64,000 bases of DNA. Source: Aquimarina sp. TRL1. Its GTDB lineage: Bacteria > Bacteroidota > Bacteroidia > Flavobacteriales > Flavobacteriaceae. Both the position numbers and the translations under genes were made by a program. The number at the start of each line of letters is the position of its first letter. Within the stretch, counting starts at the first letter, position 1. Positions 43,864 to 51,910 of the stretch are shown here, in pieces. The notes beneath the pieces were generated by a model. That model ran no database searches, had not been told where the DNA came from, and saw only the letters and a program-made list of their open reading frames with translations. Location: positions 2,036,501 through 2,100,500 of the forward strand of contig NZ_CP053590.1 of assembly GCF_013365535.1 (NCBI RefSeq), read 5' to 3'.

Positions 43864-44187
43864 TTAACAACAGTTGTTTTTTGTAGTATTAAAAAAGGAA
43901 TGTAAAATTTGATGGATTTCATTCCATCGATCGATATTGATACAGTAACAAATACTTTTTCCGTCGATTTCACCTTTTAATAATCCAATACTTTTAAGCT
44001 CTCTAAGATGTTGAGAGATGGTTGCTTGTGCCAATCCTATTTCTTCTACAATATCATTACATATACATGTGTTTTGAGTGCTTATGTATTGCAAAATTGC
44101 AATTCTTGCCGGATGTCCCAGTACTTTAAAGAATTGGGCAAGTTCATTTTGTTCCTGACTGAAAATTTGGTTTTTAGTAATTCCCAT
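43864..44187 (-). CDS. arsR: ArsR/SmtB-family metalloid-responsive repressor
   Basis: A 107-residue winged-helix repressor. The helix-turn-helix is IVEEIGLAQATISQHLRELKSIGLLKG, and the metalloid site is likely the CIC pair in TCICNDIVEE (start of helix alpha-3), with two further cysteines at the C terminus (NNCC). It heads the operon arsR-DUF6428-ArsN-like-arsC. A 16-bp palindrome 12 bases upstream of its ATG is the probable operator, so the operon should be derepressed by arsenite or antimonite. Confidence 0.88.
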   Translation of the reverse strand: MGITKNQIFSQEQNELAQFFKVLGHPARIAILQYISTQNTCICNDIVEEIGLAQATISQHLRELKSIGLLKGEIDGKSICYCINIDRWNEIHQILHSFFNTTKNNCC

Positions 44188-44198
44188 TTTTATTAACT

Positions 44199-44214
44199 TA
44201 ATATTGCAATATTA
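44199..44214 (-). promoter_or_regulatory. Palindromic operator of the ars operon
   Basis: TAATATTGCAATATTA (44199-44214) is a perfect 16-bp palindrome. On the minus strand it contains TAATATTG, one mismatch from the -7 consensus TAnnTTTG. A repressor bound here would cover the promoter. It lies 12 bases before the arsR start. Confidence 0.65.
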
Positions 44215-44228
44215 CGATAATAGAATAA

Positions 44229-44264
44229 ATAAAAAAAACCGAAAGTGGTGTTTTTCGGTTTTTT
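44229..44264. terminator. Bidirectional terminator
   Basis: AAACCGAAA (44236-44244) pairs with TTTCGGTTT (44253-44261) around an 8-base loop, with A-rich and T-rich flanks. It ends the minus-strand TM2 gene 7 bases away and keeps it separate from the ars operon. Confidence 0.75.
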
Positions 44265-44270
44265 ATGTGT

Positions 44271-44627
44271 TTAGAACCAGGGTTTTTTGCCTACCTGATA
44301 TGTTTGATAAAACTCTTCGTCAGACTTGGTAAGGTAGATAATACCTTCTATTAATCCTATTAGTCCACCTGCTCCACAAGTTACGAACGTAATGATAATT
44401 TGAATAATACCTTCTTTGGTATATCCCAGAATGAATTTATGGATACCTAAAGAACCTATAAGAATTCCTAAGATTCCTGCCATAACTTTTTTGTTTTCGC
44501 CAGAAGCGTTGTTAAAAGTGTCTTTTACTTCTTCTGCAAACTCATTAGCGGTTTCTTTGGCAGTTTCAAAAGCTTCTTCTGCTCCTTTTTTAATATCATC
44601 CCCAAGGTTGTTGTTTTCCTCGCTCAT
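44271..44627 (-). CDS. TM2-domain membrane protein
   Basis: A 118-residue protein. An acidic helical N terminus of about 45 residues (MSEENNNLGDDIKKGAEEAF onwards) is followed by a TM2 domain: two hydrophobic helices around GILGILIGSLGIHKFILGYT and GIIQIIITFVTCGAGGLIGL, separated by the characteristic turn, ending in IEGIIYLTKSDEEFYQTY. TM2 proteins are widespread and their role is poorly known. It is a single gene with its own terminator. Confidence 0.85.
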   Translation of the reverse strand: MSEENNNLGDDIKKGAEEAFETAKETANEFAEEVKDTFNNASGENKKVMAGILGILIGSLGIHKFILGYTKEGIIQIIITFVTCGAGGLIGLIEGIIYLTKSDEEFYQTYQVGKKPWF

Positions 44628-44752
44628 AGTGGTTTATTAAAATTGATTAGTATTAAATTGAAAGGAAAAGTACAAAAATTAATTTACATAGAATGTTTCT
44701 AAAGAAAAGCTTTATTGTGTTTTGTGATATTAATAAGTGGTTGGGGTTCAGT

Positions 44753-45211
44753 TTATTTCTTCTTTATGTTTGATTCATAAAGAGAAATCCATTCTGATGT
44801 AGAGATCTTTGAAGCTAATTCTCCAATAAGTTCTAAGGGTATTTGGTCTGCTTTTCTAAAACGAATACAACTTTTTCCCATATCTAACTTTCTTGTGCTG
44901 TGTTTTGAGTATTCATTAGTGAACCAGTCAAGTAGTTTTTTATCAGCATATATACCGGCGTGATAAACAGCAATATGGTTTTTCTGTGAAGCAATGTTTA
45001 AAAAAGGTAAGGGTAATTCCGGATCGCAATGGTATCCTTCTGGGTATATTTCATGAGGAATTACATACCCGATCATCCCATAACTTATTACTTCTGAAAA
45101 TCCTTCGGGAATATTGTTTAAAATTACTTTTCTCAAGGCAGCAATGGCTTTTTTTCTTTCCTCTGGTAATGAAGCGATGTATTCTTCGGGGGTTGTAGCA
45201 TTGGATTTCAC
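44753..45211 (-). CDS. DUF1801 family protein
   Basis: A 152-residue cytoplasmic protein of the DUF1801 (YdhG-like) type. The pattern TTPEEYIASLPEERKKAIAALRKVI at the N terminus, SYGMIGYVIP and the C-terminal LDMGKSCIRFRKADQIPLELIGELA are characteristic. No catalytic residues are established for the family. It lies downstream of the HD-domain gene, 59 bases apart. Confidence 0.82.
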   Translation of the reverse strand: MKSNATTPEEYIASLPEERKKAIAALRKVILNNIPEGFSEVISYGMIGYVIPHEIYPEGYHCDPELPLPFLNIASQKNHIAVYHAGIYADKKLLDWFTNEYSKHSTRKLDMGKSCIRFRKADQIPLELIGELASKISTSEWISLYESNIKKK

Positions 45212-45270
45212 AGCTGCGAATTTTATGTTAGCGAGTAATATAGTAGTTAAATATACTAAAATTATGCCTG

Positions 45271-45894
45271 TTAATTTTCTAGAAGCTTTATCTCAGCAGT
45301 GATATTTTGCCTTGCTTGAAGCTCGTATTGTTTTTTGAAATGAGGTGTTTTGTAGAGCTGTGGCATAGCTAATAGTTGCCGGAGCACTTGTTTTCTGCCT
45401 TTGTTGTAAAGAAAGTCTGGGTATAATTTATATTCTTTGCGAATGTTATTGATGTAAGTGGTGTATGTTTGCCAGGAAGCTCCGAGAATCGATAAGTCAG
45501 CATCTGTGAAATAGTTAACATCGCTGTTGGTGTTGATTTGATGATTTTTAGTAGCTAAAATTATTTGATGACAATTGTCGATGCGTTCTTTCGAAATATG
45601 TTGTAGACTGTTGAGTACTTGGACAGCTTTGTCAGCACTTGCTTCTTCATTGTTTTTCTTTAGGATATTATATATAAAATCATGATAAAACAGAGAAAAA
45701 AGTAATATGTCCCAGTCGATAATTTCTGGTTTTATGGATAAGAGCTGTTGGTATACATGCACTAGATGTGAAATATTGTGATAATATCGATTAGGTTTTG
45801 TGTGTTCTTTTTCTATCTCATTCCACAAGGAGGTAGTTTTTAGGAAATCATCAGTATATGATTCGCATAGGTTAAGAAACACTTGTTTTAGCAA
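45271..45894 (-). CDS. HD-domain metal-dependent phosphohydrolase-like protein
   Basis: A 207-residue helical protein. Histidine and aspartate residues fit a predicted HD-type metal site: HNISHLVHVYQQLL (about residues 40-53) and LFYHDFIYNI (about 68-77), then DADLSILG. It belongs to the group described as predicted HD-superfamily phosphohydrolases. Substrate unknown. It overlaps the end of the 2-hydroxyacid dehydrogenase gene by 7 bases, so the two are translated from one transcript. Confidence 0.78.
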   Translation of the reverse strand: MLKQVFLNLCESYTDDFLKTTSLWNEIEKEHTKPNRYYHNISHLVHVYQQLLSIKPEIIDWDILLFSLFYHDFIYNILKKNNEEASADKAVQVLNSLQHISKERIDNCHQIILATKNHQINTNSDVNYFTDADLSILGASWQTYTTYINNIRKEYKLYPDFLYNKGRKQVLRQLLAMPQLYKTPHFKKQYELQARQNITAEIKLLEN

Positions 45895-46829
45895 AACTCA
45901 GATTTTATTTTATGTACAATGGTTGAGGCTAACTTCTCTTTGGACTCTATTGTCCATCCGGCTACGTGAGGACTCAAAAGGACATTAGGCATATTTAATA
46001 ATTTTTTAAAAGGAGTAGGCATTTCATTTTTTGAAGTAAATAGGTTTTCAAATGATGATTTTTCGTACTCTAACACATCGAGTCCGGCACCGAGGATTTT
46101 CCCTTCTTCCATGGCATCTACCAGGTCTTCGGTAACAACGCTTTTTCCCCGCGCAGTGTTGATGAGCCAAAAAGGTTTGGCGAATTTATTAATGAATTCT
46201 TTATGAATCATTCCAATGGTTTCGGGAGTTTCTGGGGTATGAAGACTCAAAACATCGGTTTTTTCAAAAATTTCTTGCAAATCAACTTGGGTGGCATCGC
46301 TGTTTTCTACATCTTCTTTGATGTCATAACAGATGACCTCTACATCAAAACCTCGAAGTTTTCTGGCGAATGCTCGTCCCATGTTTCCATATCCAATAAT
46401 GCTTACTGTTTTTAGGTCTAATTCGATACCCCTGTTGTCTTCTCTAAGCCATTGTCCGTTTCTTACTTCGTGATCAGCTTTGTTTAGTTTGTTGAAGAGG
46501 GATAAAAGCATTCCCAGCGCATGTTCTCCTACTGCATTTCGATTGCCTTCAGGAGCATTAAAAAGACGAATTCCTTTTGATGCTGCATAAGTGGTATCTA
46601 GATTTTCTAGACCAGCACCAACTCTTCCAATGAATTTTAAGTTTGTAGCTTTGTCCAGAAAGGTTTGGTCAATGGCAAATCGACTGCGAATGATAATTCC
46701 ATCATATGCGTAGATTATCTCTTCAATTTCTTCTTTAGTAGAAGAGAAATCTTCATGGTTGGTAAAACCTAATTCGGATAATTCATTTTTTAATAAAGGA
46801 TGGTTACTGTCTAGGTGTAATATCTTCAT
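45888..46829 (-). CDS. D-isomer-specific 2-hydroxyacid dehydrogenase (phosphoglycerate dehydrogenase-like)
   Basis: A 313-residue NAD-dependent enzyme. The N-terminal segment holds the substrate loop IGRVGAGLENLDTTYAA. The dinucleotide motif is SIIGYGNMGRAFARKL (about 141-156). The catalytic set can be followed as Arg in INTARGKSVV, Glu in LDVLEYEKSS, and His in LSPHVAGWTIES. It may act as SerA in serine synthesis or on another 2-oxoacid; it lacks the ACT domain of long SerA forms. It lies 8 bases after the cupin gene. Confidence 0.85.
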   Translation of the reverse strand: MKILHLDSNHPLLKNELSELGFTNHEDFSSTKEEIEEIIYAYDGIIIRSRFAIDQTFLDKATNLKFIGRVGAGLENLDTTYAASKGIRLFNAPEGNRNAVGEHALGMLLSLFNKLNKADHEVRNGQWLREDNRGIELDLKTVSIIGYGNMGRAFARKLRGFDVEVICYDIKEDVENSDATQVDLQEIFEKTDVLSLHTPETPETIGMIHKEFINKFAKPFWLINTARGKSVVTEDLVDAMEEGKILGAGLDVLEYEKSSFENLFTSKNEMPTPFKKLLNMPNVLLSPHVAGWTIESKEKLASTIVHKIKSEFC

Positions 46830-46837
46830 GAAATGGT

Positions 46838-47203
46838 TTAAATTGTTGGGTAATCAGAAATTGTCTTTTCTGTAGTTGTATTTCCTGTGTGTTTCGTATT
46901 TAGTTTTTCGAATACAAGAAGGTGTACTTCTTCGCCATTTTTAGTAGAAGGACAATGTTCTGTTCCCTTAGGGACAAGAAGCATCTCTCCGGCATTTACC
47001 TGCACTGTTCTTTCTCTAAATTTCATGTATAAGGTTCCTTTGACTACATGGAATAATTCATCAGAATCTTCATGAGTATGCCATATAAAATCTCCTGAAA
47101 TTTTAGAAAGATATACTTGGTGGTCATCTACTATAGTGATACGGTGAGGATGCCATTGCTTGTCGAATTTAGAAAGCTTTTTTTGGATGTTGATTACTTC
47201 CAT
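46838..47203 (-). CDS. Cupin-domain protein
   Basis: A 121-residue single-cupin protein. The two cupin motifs are visible: IWHTHEDSDELFHVVKGTLYMKF with the metal-binding His-x-His and Glu, and VPKGTEHCPSTKNGEEVHLLVFE with the second His. The function is unknown. I chose the ATG at 47203 (MEVINIQKKLSKF); eight residues upstream in frame are not conserved in cupins of this type. It begins a short operon with the 2-hydroxyacid dehydrogenase. Confidence 0.83.
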   Translation of the reverse strand: MEVINIQKKLSKFDKQWHPHRITIVDDHQVYLSKISGDFIWHTHEDSDELFHVVKGTLYMKFRERTVQVNAGEMLLVPKGTEHCPSTKNGEEVHLLVFEKLNTKHTGNTTTEKTISDYPTI

Positions 47204-47308
47204 GTTATAACGAATAATAACAAACAAGATACGTATTTTTCCGGGTGCTTGAAGGGGTGTTAACGTTTAATTATAAAAATGAATATAAATCGAAGCATAA
47301 AGTGTTAC

Positions 47309-48664
47309 TCAGATTCCAAGAATGATTTTGGCAATAAAGAAAAAGAGAAAAATACCAAAAATATCATTGCTGGTAGTGATAAAAGGACCTGTGGCAATGG
47401 CTGGATCAATTCCTCTCTTGTCTAGAATAATAGGAACAAAAGTTCCGATCAATGCTGCTACTATGATAACACACATAAGAGCTGCTGCTATAGTGAGACT
47501 AAATGGCAAAGGATTTCCAAAGAAAAATCCAAAAATAATAACCAATACGGCTAAAGCAGTTCCGTTGATAAGGCTTAAACTAATTTCTTTCAGAAGGCGG
47601 TTCCATAAGCTTCCTTTGACAACATCGTTTGCTAATCCCTGTACGATAATTGCAGAAGATTGAACTCCTACATTTCCTGCCATCGCAGCAATTAACGGGG
47701 TGTAAAAGAATAAGGTTTTATATCGGTCATCATTCATGATTTCTTCATAATCCTGCATAATGAATACGCTTCCTAGTCCTCCTAATAATCCCAAAATTAA
47801 CCAGGGGAGACGAGCTCTTGTTAGTTCCCATACATTATCATCCGCTTCAACATCCTGAGAGATACCAGCTGCTAACTGATAATCCTTTTCGGCTTCTTCT
47901 TTTATGAAATCTACAATATCATCTATGGTAATACGTCCGACAAGGATGTTCTCATTATCTACGACAGGGATAGCTTCTAGATCATATTTTTGCATAATTC
48001 TGGCAACATCTTCACCTTCTGTGTCTACTGTTACATAGTCTACTTTTTTTATGTAGACTTCGCTGATATGAGATTTGGTAGAAGCTGTCAGGAGATCTTT
48101 TAAAGATAATCTTCCTTTTAATTTTCCATCTTTGTCAACTACATAAATTGAGTGTACTCGTGTTACATTTTCTGCCTGCGCTCTCATTTCTCTGACACAA
48201 CCGGCTACAGTCCAGCTTTCTTTTACCTTTACAAGCTCCTTAGCCATGAGTCCTCCAGCGGTATCCTCATCGTATTTTAGAAGCTCAACAATATGCTCCG
48301 CATGTTCTTCATCTTCGATTTGAGCAATGATGTTTTCTACTCTGTTCTCAGGAAGTTCAGAAATGATATCCGCAGCATCATCGGTGTCCATTTCTTCAAT
48401 TTCTTCTGCAATTTCCTTTGCAGATAAGTTTTCTAGAATACGTTCCCTTAAGTCTTCCTCTAACTCCATTAAGGCTTCAGAGGTTTTTTCACTATCTAAT
48501 AGTTTTATTAAATAGGTCGCTTCTTTAATGGTGAGTTCTGTAATGATTTCTGCGATATCGGCAAAATGAAATTCATTGAGGAAAGTTTCTAGCTGAGCAT
48601 TGTCCTTTTCTTCAATAAAAGATTTGACCTTGGTGATAAGTTCGCCTGATATCTCAAATGGCAT
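47309..48664 (-). CDS. mgtE: Magnesium transporter MgtE
   Basis: A 451-residue Mg2+ channel/transporter of the inner membrane. Cytoplasmic MgtE N domain (about 1-130, ADIAEIITELT, then MDTDDAADIISELP), a CBS pair (about 135-255, YVVDKDGKLKGRLSLKDLL and PVVDNENILVGRITIDDIV), and a C-terminal membrane domain of five helices with PLIAAMAGNVGVQSSAIIVQGLA, the conserved pore-lining stretch. The cytoplasmic part senses Mg2+ and closes the channel. It follows rsmA after 120 bases. Confidence 0.95.
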   Translation of the reverse strand: MPFEISGELITKVKSFIEEKDNAQLETFLNEFHFADIAEIITELTIKEATYLIKLLDSEKTSEALMELEEDLRERILENLSAKEIAEEIEEMDTDDAADIISELPENRVENIIAQIEDEEHAEHIVELLKYDEDTAGGLMAKELVKVKESWTVAGCVREMRAQAENVTRVHSIYVVDKDGKLKGRLSLKDLLTASTKSHISEVYIKKVDYVTVDTEGEDVARIMQKYDLEAIPVVDNENILVGRITIDDIVDFIKEEAEKDYQLAAGISQDVEADDNVWELTRARLPWLILGLLGGLGSVFIMQDYEEIMNDDRYKTLFFYTPLIAAMAGNVGVQSSAIIVQGLANDVVKGSLWNRLLKEISLSLINGTALAVLVIIFGFFFGNPLPFSLTIAAALMCVIIVAALIGTFVPIILDKRGIDPAIATGPFITTSNDIFGIFLFFFIAKIILGI

Positions 48665-48699
48665 ACAGTATAATTTAATAGGGGGTTAGAAACTTTTCG

Positions 48700-48707
48700 C
48701 AAAGATA
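48700..48707 (-). promoter_or_regulatory. Putative -7 element (TATCTTTG) of mgtE
   Basis: A full TAnnTTTG match on the minus strand, 35 bases before the mgtE ATG. No TTG at the -33 distance is apparent. Confidence 0.4.
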
Positions 48708-48784
48708 ATCAAAGAATTTAACTGAACTTTAGGAATGTGTTAAATCAAAAATGTTTTTTTATAGTATAACGAACGAAGAAGCTT

Positions 48785-49642
48785 TTATTCTTGTTCCAGT
48801 AATAATGTAAGTTCTATGAATTGTTGTACGTTGAGTTGTTCTGGACGTTTGTTCATAATGTCGAGTGATTTTTTTTCATCATTCAGCGAAAAAGATTTCA
48901 GGCTGTTTCTAAGTGTTTTGCGACGTTGTCCAAAAGCAGTTTTTACAACAGTAAAAAACAATTTTTCAGAACAGGGAAGAGAAGTTTCTTTTTTTCGAAT
49001 TAGTCGAATAACACCGCTGTCGACTTTGGGAGGGGGATTAAAAACATCAGGAGGTACTGTAAATAGATACTCAGCATCGTAGAACGCTTGGGTAAGGACA
49101 GACAAAATCCCATAGGCTTTAGTGCCGCTTTTTTCGCATATACGCTGTGCTACCTCTTTTTGAAACATTCCTGTTAATTCGGGAACCCTTTCCTTATGGG
49201 TTAACATTTTGAAAATGATCTGAGAAGAAATGTTATAAGGGAAATTTCCTGTAATGGCAAATTGTTGTTTCTCAAAAAGATTGTCTAAGTCGTATTTAAG
49301 AAAGTCTGCTTCTAGTACCTGAAATAATTTTTTATGAGAAATAGATGAGGCATGTTCAATCCGAAAACTATTCATAAGGTACTCAATGGATTCAGTGTCT
49401 AGATCCATTGCTATAAAGTCCACGTCTTTGGGGAGAATGTATTTGGTTAGTACTCCCATTCCCGGACCAATTTCCAATACGTTTTTATATCCCTGTAATG
49501 TTAGCGTATCTCCAATTTGTTGAGCAATGTTCTCATCTTTTAAGAAATGTTGTCCTAAATGTTTTTTTGCTTTTACGGCAGTTTTTTCAGGTCTGTTATA
49601 GTCTCTTGATGAGTGCTTTCTATTTTTTTTGGATTTAGACAT
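48785..49642 (-). CDS. rsmA: 16S rRNA dimethyladenosine transferase
   Basis: About 285 residues (KsgA family). It dimethylates the two adjacent adenosines near the 3' end of 16S rRNA. Motifs are [18 protein letters not shown], the SAM-binding [21 protein letters not shown], and the catalytic [12 protein letters not shown]. The N terminus is basic ([17 protein letters not shown]). The ATG at 49642 is preferred over the GTG at 49651; it overlaps the end of the DUF4286 gene by 8 bases. Confidence 0.95.
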   Translation of the reverse strand: MSKSKKNRKHSSRDYNRPEKTAVKAKKHLGQHFLKDENIAQQIGDTLTLQGYKNVLEIGPGMGVLTKYILPKDVDFIAMDLDTESIEYLMNSFRIEHASSISHKKLFQVLEADFLKYDLDNLFEKQQFAITGNFPYNISSQIIFKMLTHKERVPELTGMFQKEVAQRICEKSGTKAYGILSVLTQAFYDAEYLFTVPPDVFNPPPKVDSGVIRLIRKKETSLPCSEKLFFTVVKTAFGQRRKTLRNSLKSFSLNDEKKSLDIMNKRPEQLNVQQFIELTLLLEQE

Positions 49643-49949
49643 GCTGTTCACTAAGGATTTCTAATTCTGTTCTAAAAGCAACAAATTTACCAGCAAATCG
49701 GTTGGATTCTGCACGTAGTTTCTCGGCATTCTCAGTATAGTATTGCTGCAAAGTTTCTTTGTTTTCTGTCGTGTACTGAACAGAATATGTGATTCCTCCC
49801 ATCTCTTCTTCGACCAGAACACGAGTCATTAAGGCTTTGCTGAATTTTCCAGTAGCTAACATTTGTGGAATGTGTTCTTTTTTCATCCATTCAATCCATT
49901 CTTCATGGATGCTCTCTTCTACGTTGATGGTCACATTGTAAATGTACAT
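49635..49949 (-). CDS. DUF4286 family protein
   Basis: A 104-residue protein, [29 protein letters not shown] onwards, which matches the small ferredoxin-like DUF4286 family of Bacteroidota. The central [29 protein letters not shown] is characteristic. No function is established. It directly precedes and overlaps rsmA, a conserved arrangement in flavobacteria in my recollection. Confidence 0.82.
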   Translation of the reverse strand: MYIYNVTINVEESIHEEWIEWMKKEHIPQMLATGKFSKALMTRVLVEEEMGGITYSVQYTTENKETLQQYYTENAEKLRAESNRFAGKFVAFRTELEILSEQHV

Positions 49950-49983
49950 AAGAAATTAATTAAGTACGGTGTTGATAATGCTG

Positions 49984-49991
49984 CAAAGATA
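49984..49991 (-). promoter_or_regulatory. Putative -7 element (TATCTTTG) of the DUF4286-rsmA pair
   Basis: A full TAnnTTTG match on the minus strand, 35 bases before the ATG at 49949. The -33 element is not evident. Confidence 0.42.
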
Positions 49992-50060
49992 AGTTTATCT
50001 AATGGAAAGTCAGGTATTCTTATGAATGATATATTTGATTGTTCAGGTCATGAACAAATC

Positions 50061-51845
50061 TCAATTGATATCATCCCCCCTTAAGGCACGATATTTTTTT
50101 CTGGCATCTACATAATAAATACTGTCTGCATGATTAAAAATTATTTTTTCATACAACTCTTTTGCTTTTTCCGGTTGCCCCAAATGTTGAGTGTATAATG
50201 CAGCTAAAGCATAATAGGCATCATCTGCCAAAATATCAGTGCTGTAAAATTCTATGATTTTCAGGTAGTTTACTTTTGCTTTTTCGTATTCTTTTTCTTT
50301 TTCATAAAGTTTTGCCTGTTTGTAGAAGGCTTCGTCTTCGATTTTTTCTCCTTTATGAGATACGAGTATTTTTTCTAAAGTTTCAATAGCTTCTCTGTTT
50401 TTATTTTGAAAAGCGAGAAGATCTGCCTTGGCATATATTTTTAATGCAGTATAGGTAGAATCTTCTAATGAGTTATCGCTAATGATTAGACTGAGTTCCA
50501 TAGCGTCATTAGCAATTAGCTGAGAGGTAGATGATTTTAGTACATCTAATTGAGTTTGAGCCCATTTAAAATCTCCTTTATAATAGCTTGTTTTGGCAAC
50601 TTTAAACCGGGCATCCTGAGCTAAGAAGTTGTTTTTTAATGCATTCTGTACCTGGGTATAGTAGATAAGTGCCTGGTTAAATTTTTGGTCGAGTACAAGA
50701 ATGTCTGCTATTTTCATTTTGATCCGGGAGGATTGAAATCTCGATAACCGTTCTTTTTTTAAGATGTCTTTTAAGAAGGTGATGGCTTCTTGTTTCATAT
50801 CTTGATTAAATGCCAGAAAATGAGCATAATCAGTTTGCAGGCCAATGGTTTCTCTGGATCGCCCGTAGGTGTCAAACACATGAAGGTATTGTTCGTTTAT
50901 TTTTTTGTATTCTTTCTTGCTGGCTTTATCCGTTCTGGCTTTGAGAATAATTTTATGAGCTGTAAGCTTCATGTCATTATGGGCATCTTCGGCTTCTAAT
51001 ATGTAATTCAAAATCATGGTGGCAGCTTCCAGATCTTTATGGCTTATAGCAATTCTGGCAAGATCAATAATGCGCTGTAAGCTTTCATTTTTCCTTTTAT
51101 AAATGGCTTTTTCCTGTACAAAGGCTTTGTTGAATTGCTTTTGCTGAACAAAAAACCAACTTAGCATTTCGTTATATAAAATATCAGGATTCTTTTGTAG
51201 ATTTTTTATTAACAGTTTTCTAAAGATGATATTGGGCTCATGAAGAGGATCTTCTGTAATGTAATCGCTAAAGTTTCTAAGGATAATGTTTTTGTAACTA
51301 GGTTGTGTTTTTATCAGAGAAAGATAGCTTTGAAACATCTTCTCGACCTTTCCTTGCTCTCCATAAATTTTAGCCAGACGAAGATTGAAATTTGCTCCGG
51401 GATTATACGTCATCCCTTTTTCGTAGATCAGAGCGGCCTGATCTAATAAACTGTATTTTTCAAAAGCTTGTGCCAAAGAGTATGCTTGATTCGTGTTGTT
51501 TTGATCGTATGAATCGATGGCTTTATTGTATTCGAACGTTGCTTTTTCTTTTAGTCCTTGAAGATCGAAATGGTGACCTAACTCGACAAGAAATTGTAAG
51601 TTTTTTGGGGATTTATTAATTGCTTCTTTTAAGACTTTTTCCGCCTCGTTAAACTTTTCCAGTTGCTGATACGCGCTGGTCAGTCCTAAGATATAATTTA
51701 GTCGATACGGGTTTTGTTTATATAGCTTTTTGTATACTGAGATTGCTTTTTCGTACTCCCCTTGGTCCGTATAGTTTTTAGCCAGCTGTATGGATTGACC
51801 AAATACTGGTAATGAACATAATAGGATGAAATAAAGAAAGCGCAT
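50061..51845 (-). CDS. Exported tetratricopeptide-repeat protein
   Basis: About 594 residues from the ATG at 51845, with a signal peptide (MRFLYFILLCSLPVFGQ) followed by many TPR helices. Repeats are clear in the N-terminal part (QGEYEKAISVYKKLYKQNPY, FNEAEKVLKEAINKSPKNLQF) and C-terminal part (KAKELYEKIIFNHADS). TPR proteins of this type mediate protein-protein contact in the periplasm. The longer in-frame start at 51935 would remove the signal peptide and overlap serS. The start codon lies inside a 14-bp inverted repeat (see separate entry). Confidence 0.85.
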   Translation of the reverse strand: MRFLYFILLCSLPVFGQSIQLAKNYTDQGEYEKAISVYKKLYKQNPYRLNYILGLTSAYQQLEKFNEAEKVLKEAINKSPKNLQFLVELGHHFDLQGLKEKATFEYNKAIDSYDQNNTNQAYSLAQAFEKYSLLDQAALIYEKGMTYNPGANFNLRLAKIYGEQGKVEKMFQSYLSLIKTQPSYKNIILRNFSDYITEDPLHEPNIIFRKLLIKNLQKNPDILYNEMLSWFFVQQKQFNKAFVQEKAIYKRKNESLQRIIDLARIAISHKDLEAATMILNYILEAEDAHNDMKLTAHKIILKARTDKASKKEYKKINEQYLHVFDTYGRSRETIGLQTDYAHFLAFNQDMKQEAITFLKDILKKERLSRFQSSRIKMKIADILVLDQKFNQALIYYTQVQNALKNNFLAQDARFKVAKTSYYKGDFKWAQTQLDVLKSSTSQLIANDAMELSLIISDNSLEDSTYTALKIYAKADLLAFQNKNREAIETLEKILVSHKGEKIEDEAFYKQAKLYEKEKEYEKAKVNYLKIIEFYSTDILADDAYYALAALYTQHLGQPEKAKELYEKIIFNHADSIYYVDARKKYRALRGDDIN

Positions 51846-51883
51846 TTTGCAAGTTTTTTTGTAAATATAGCAAAATGCGCTTT
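51837..51883 (-). promoter_or_regulatory. Long hairpin covering the start codon of the TPR gene
   Basis: AAAGCGCATTTTGC (51837-51850) and GCAAAATGCGCTTT (51870-51883) form a perfect 14-bp stem with a 19-base loop. On the minus strand the second arm contains the ATG of the TPR gene, and the arm is followed by CTTTATTTC. A TATATTTA element (possible -7) lies in the loop. It may end serS transcripts and also hide the start in read-through RNA. Confidence 0.55.
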
Positions 51884-51910
51884 TAGAGTCGTTATGACAG
51901 TGGATTAATC

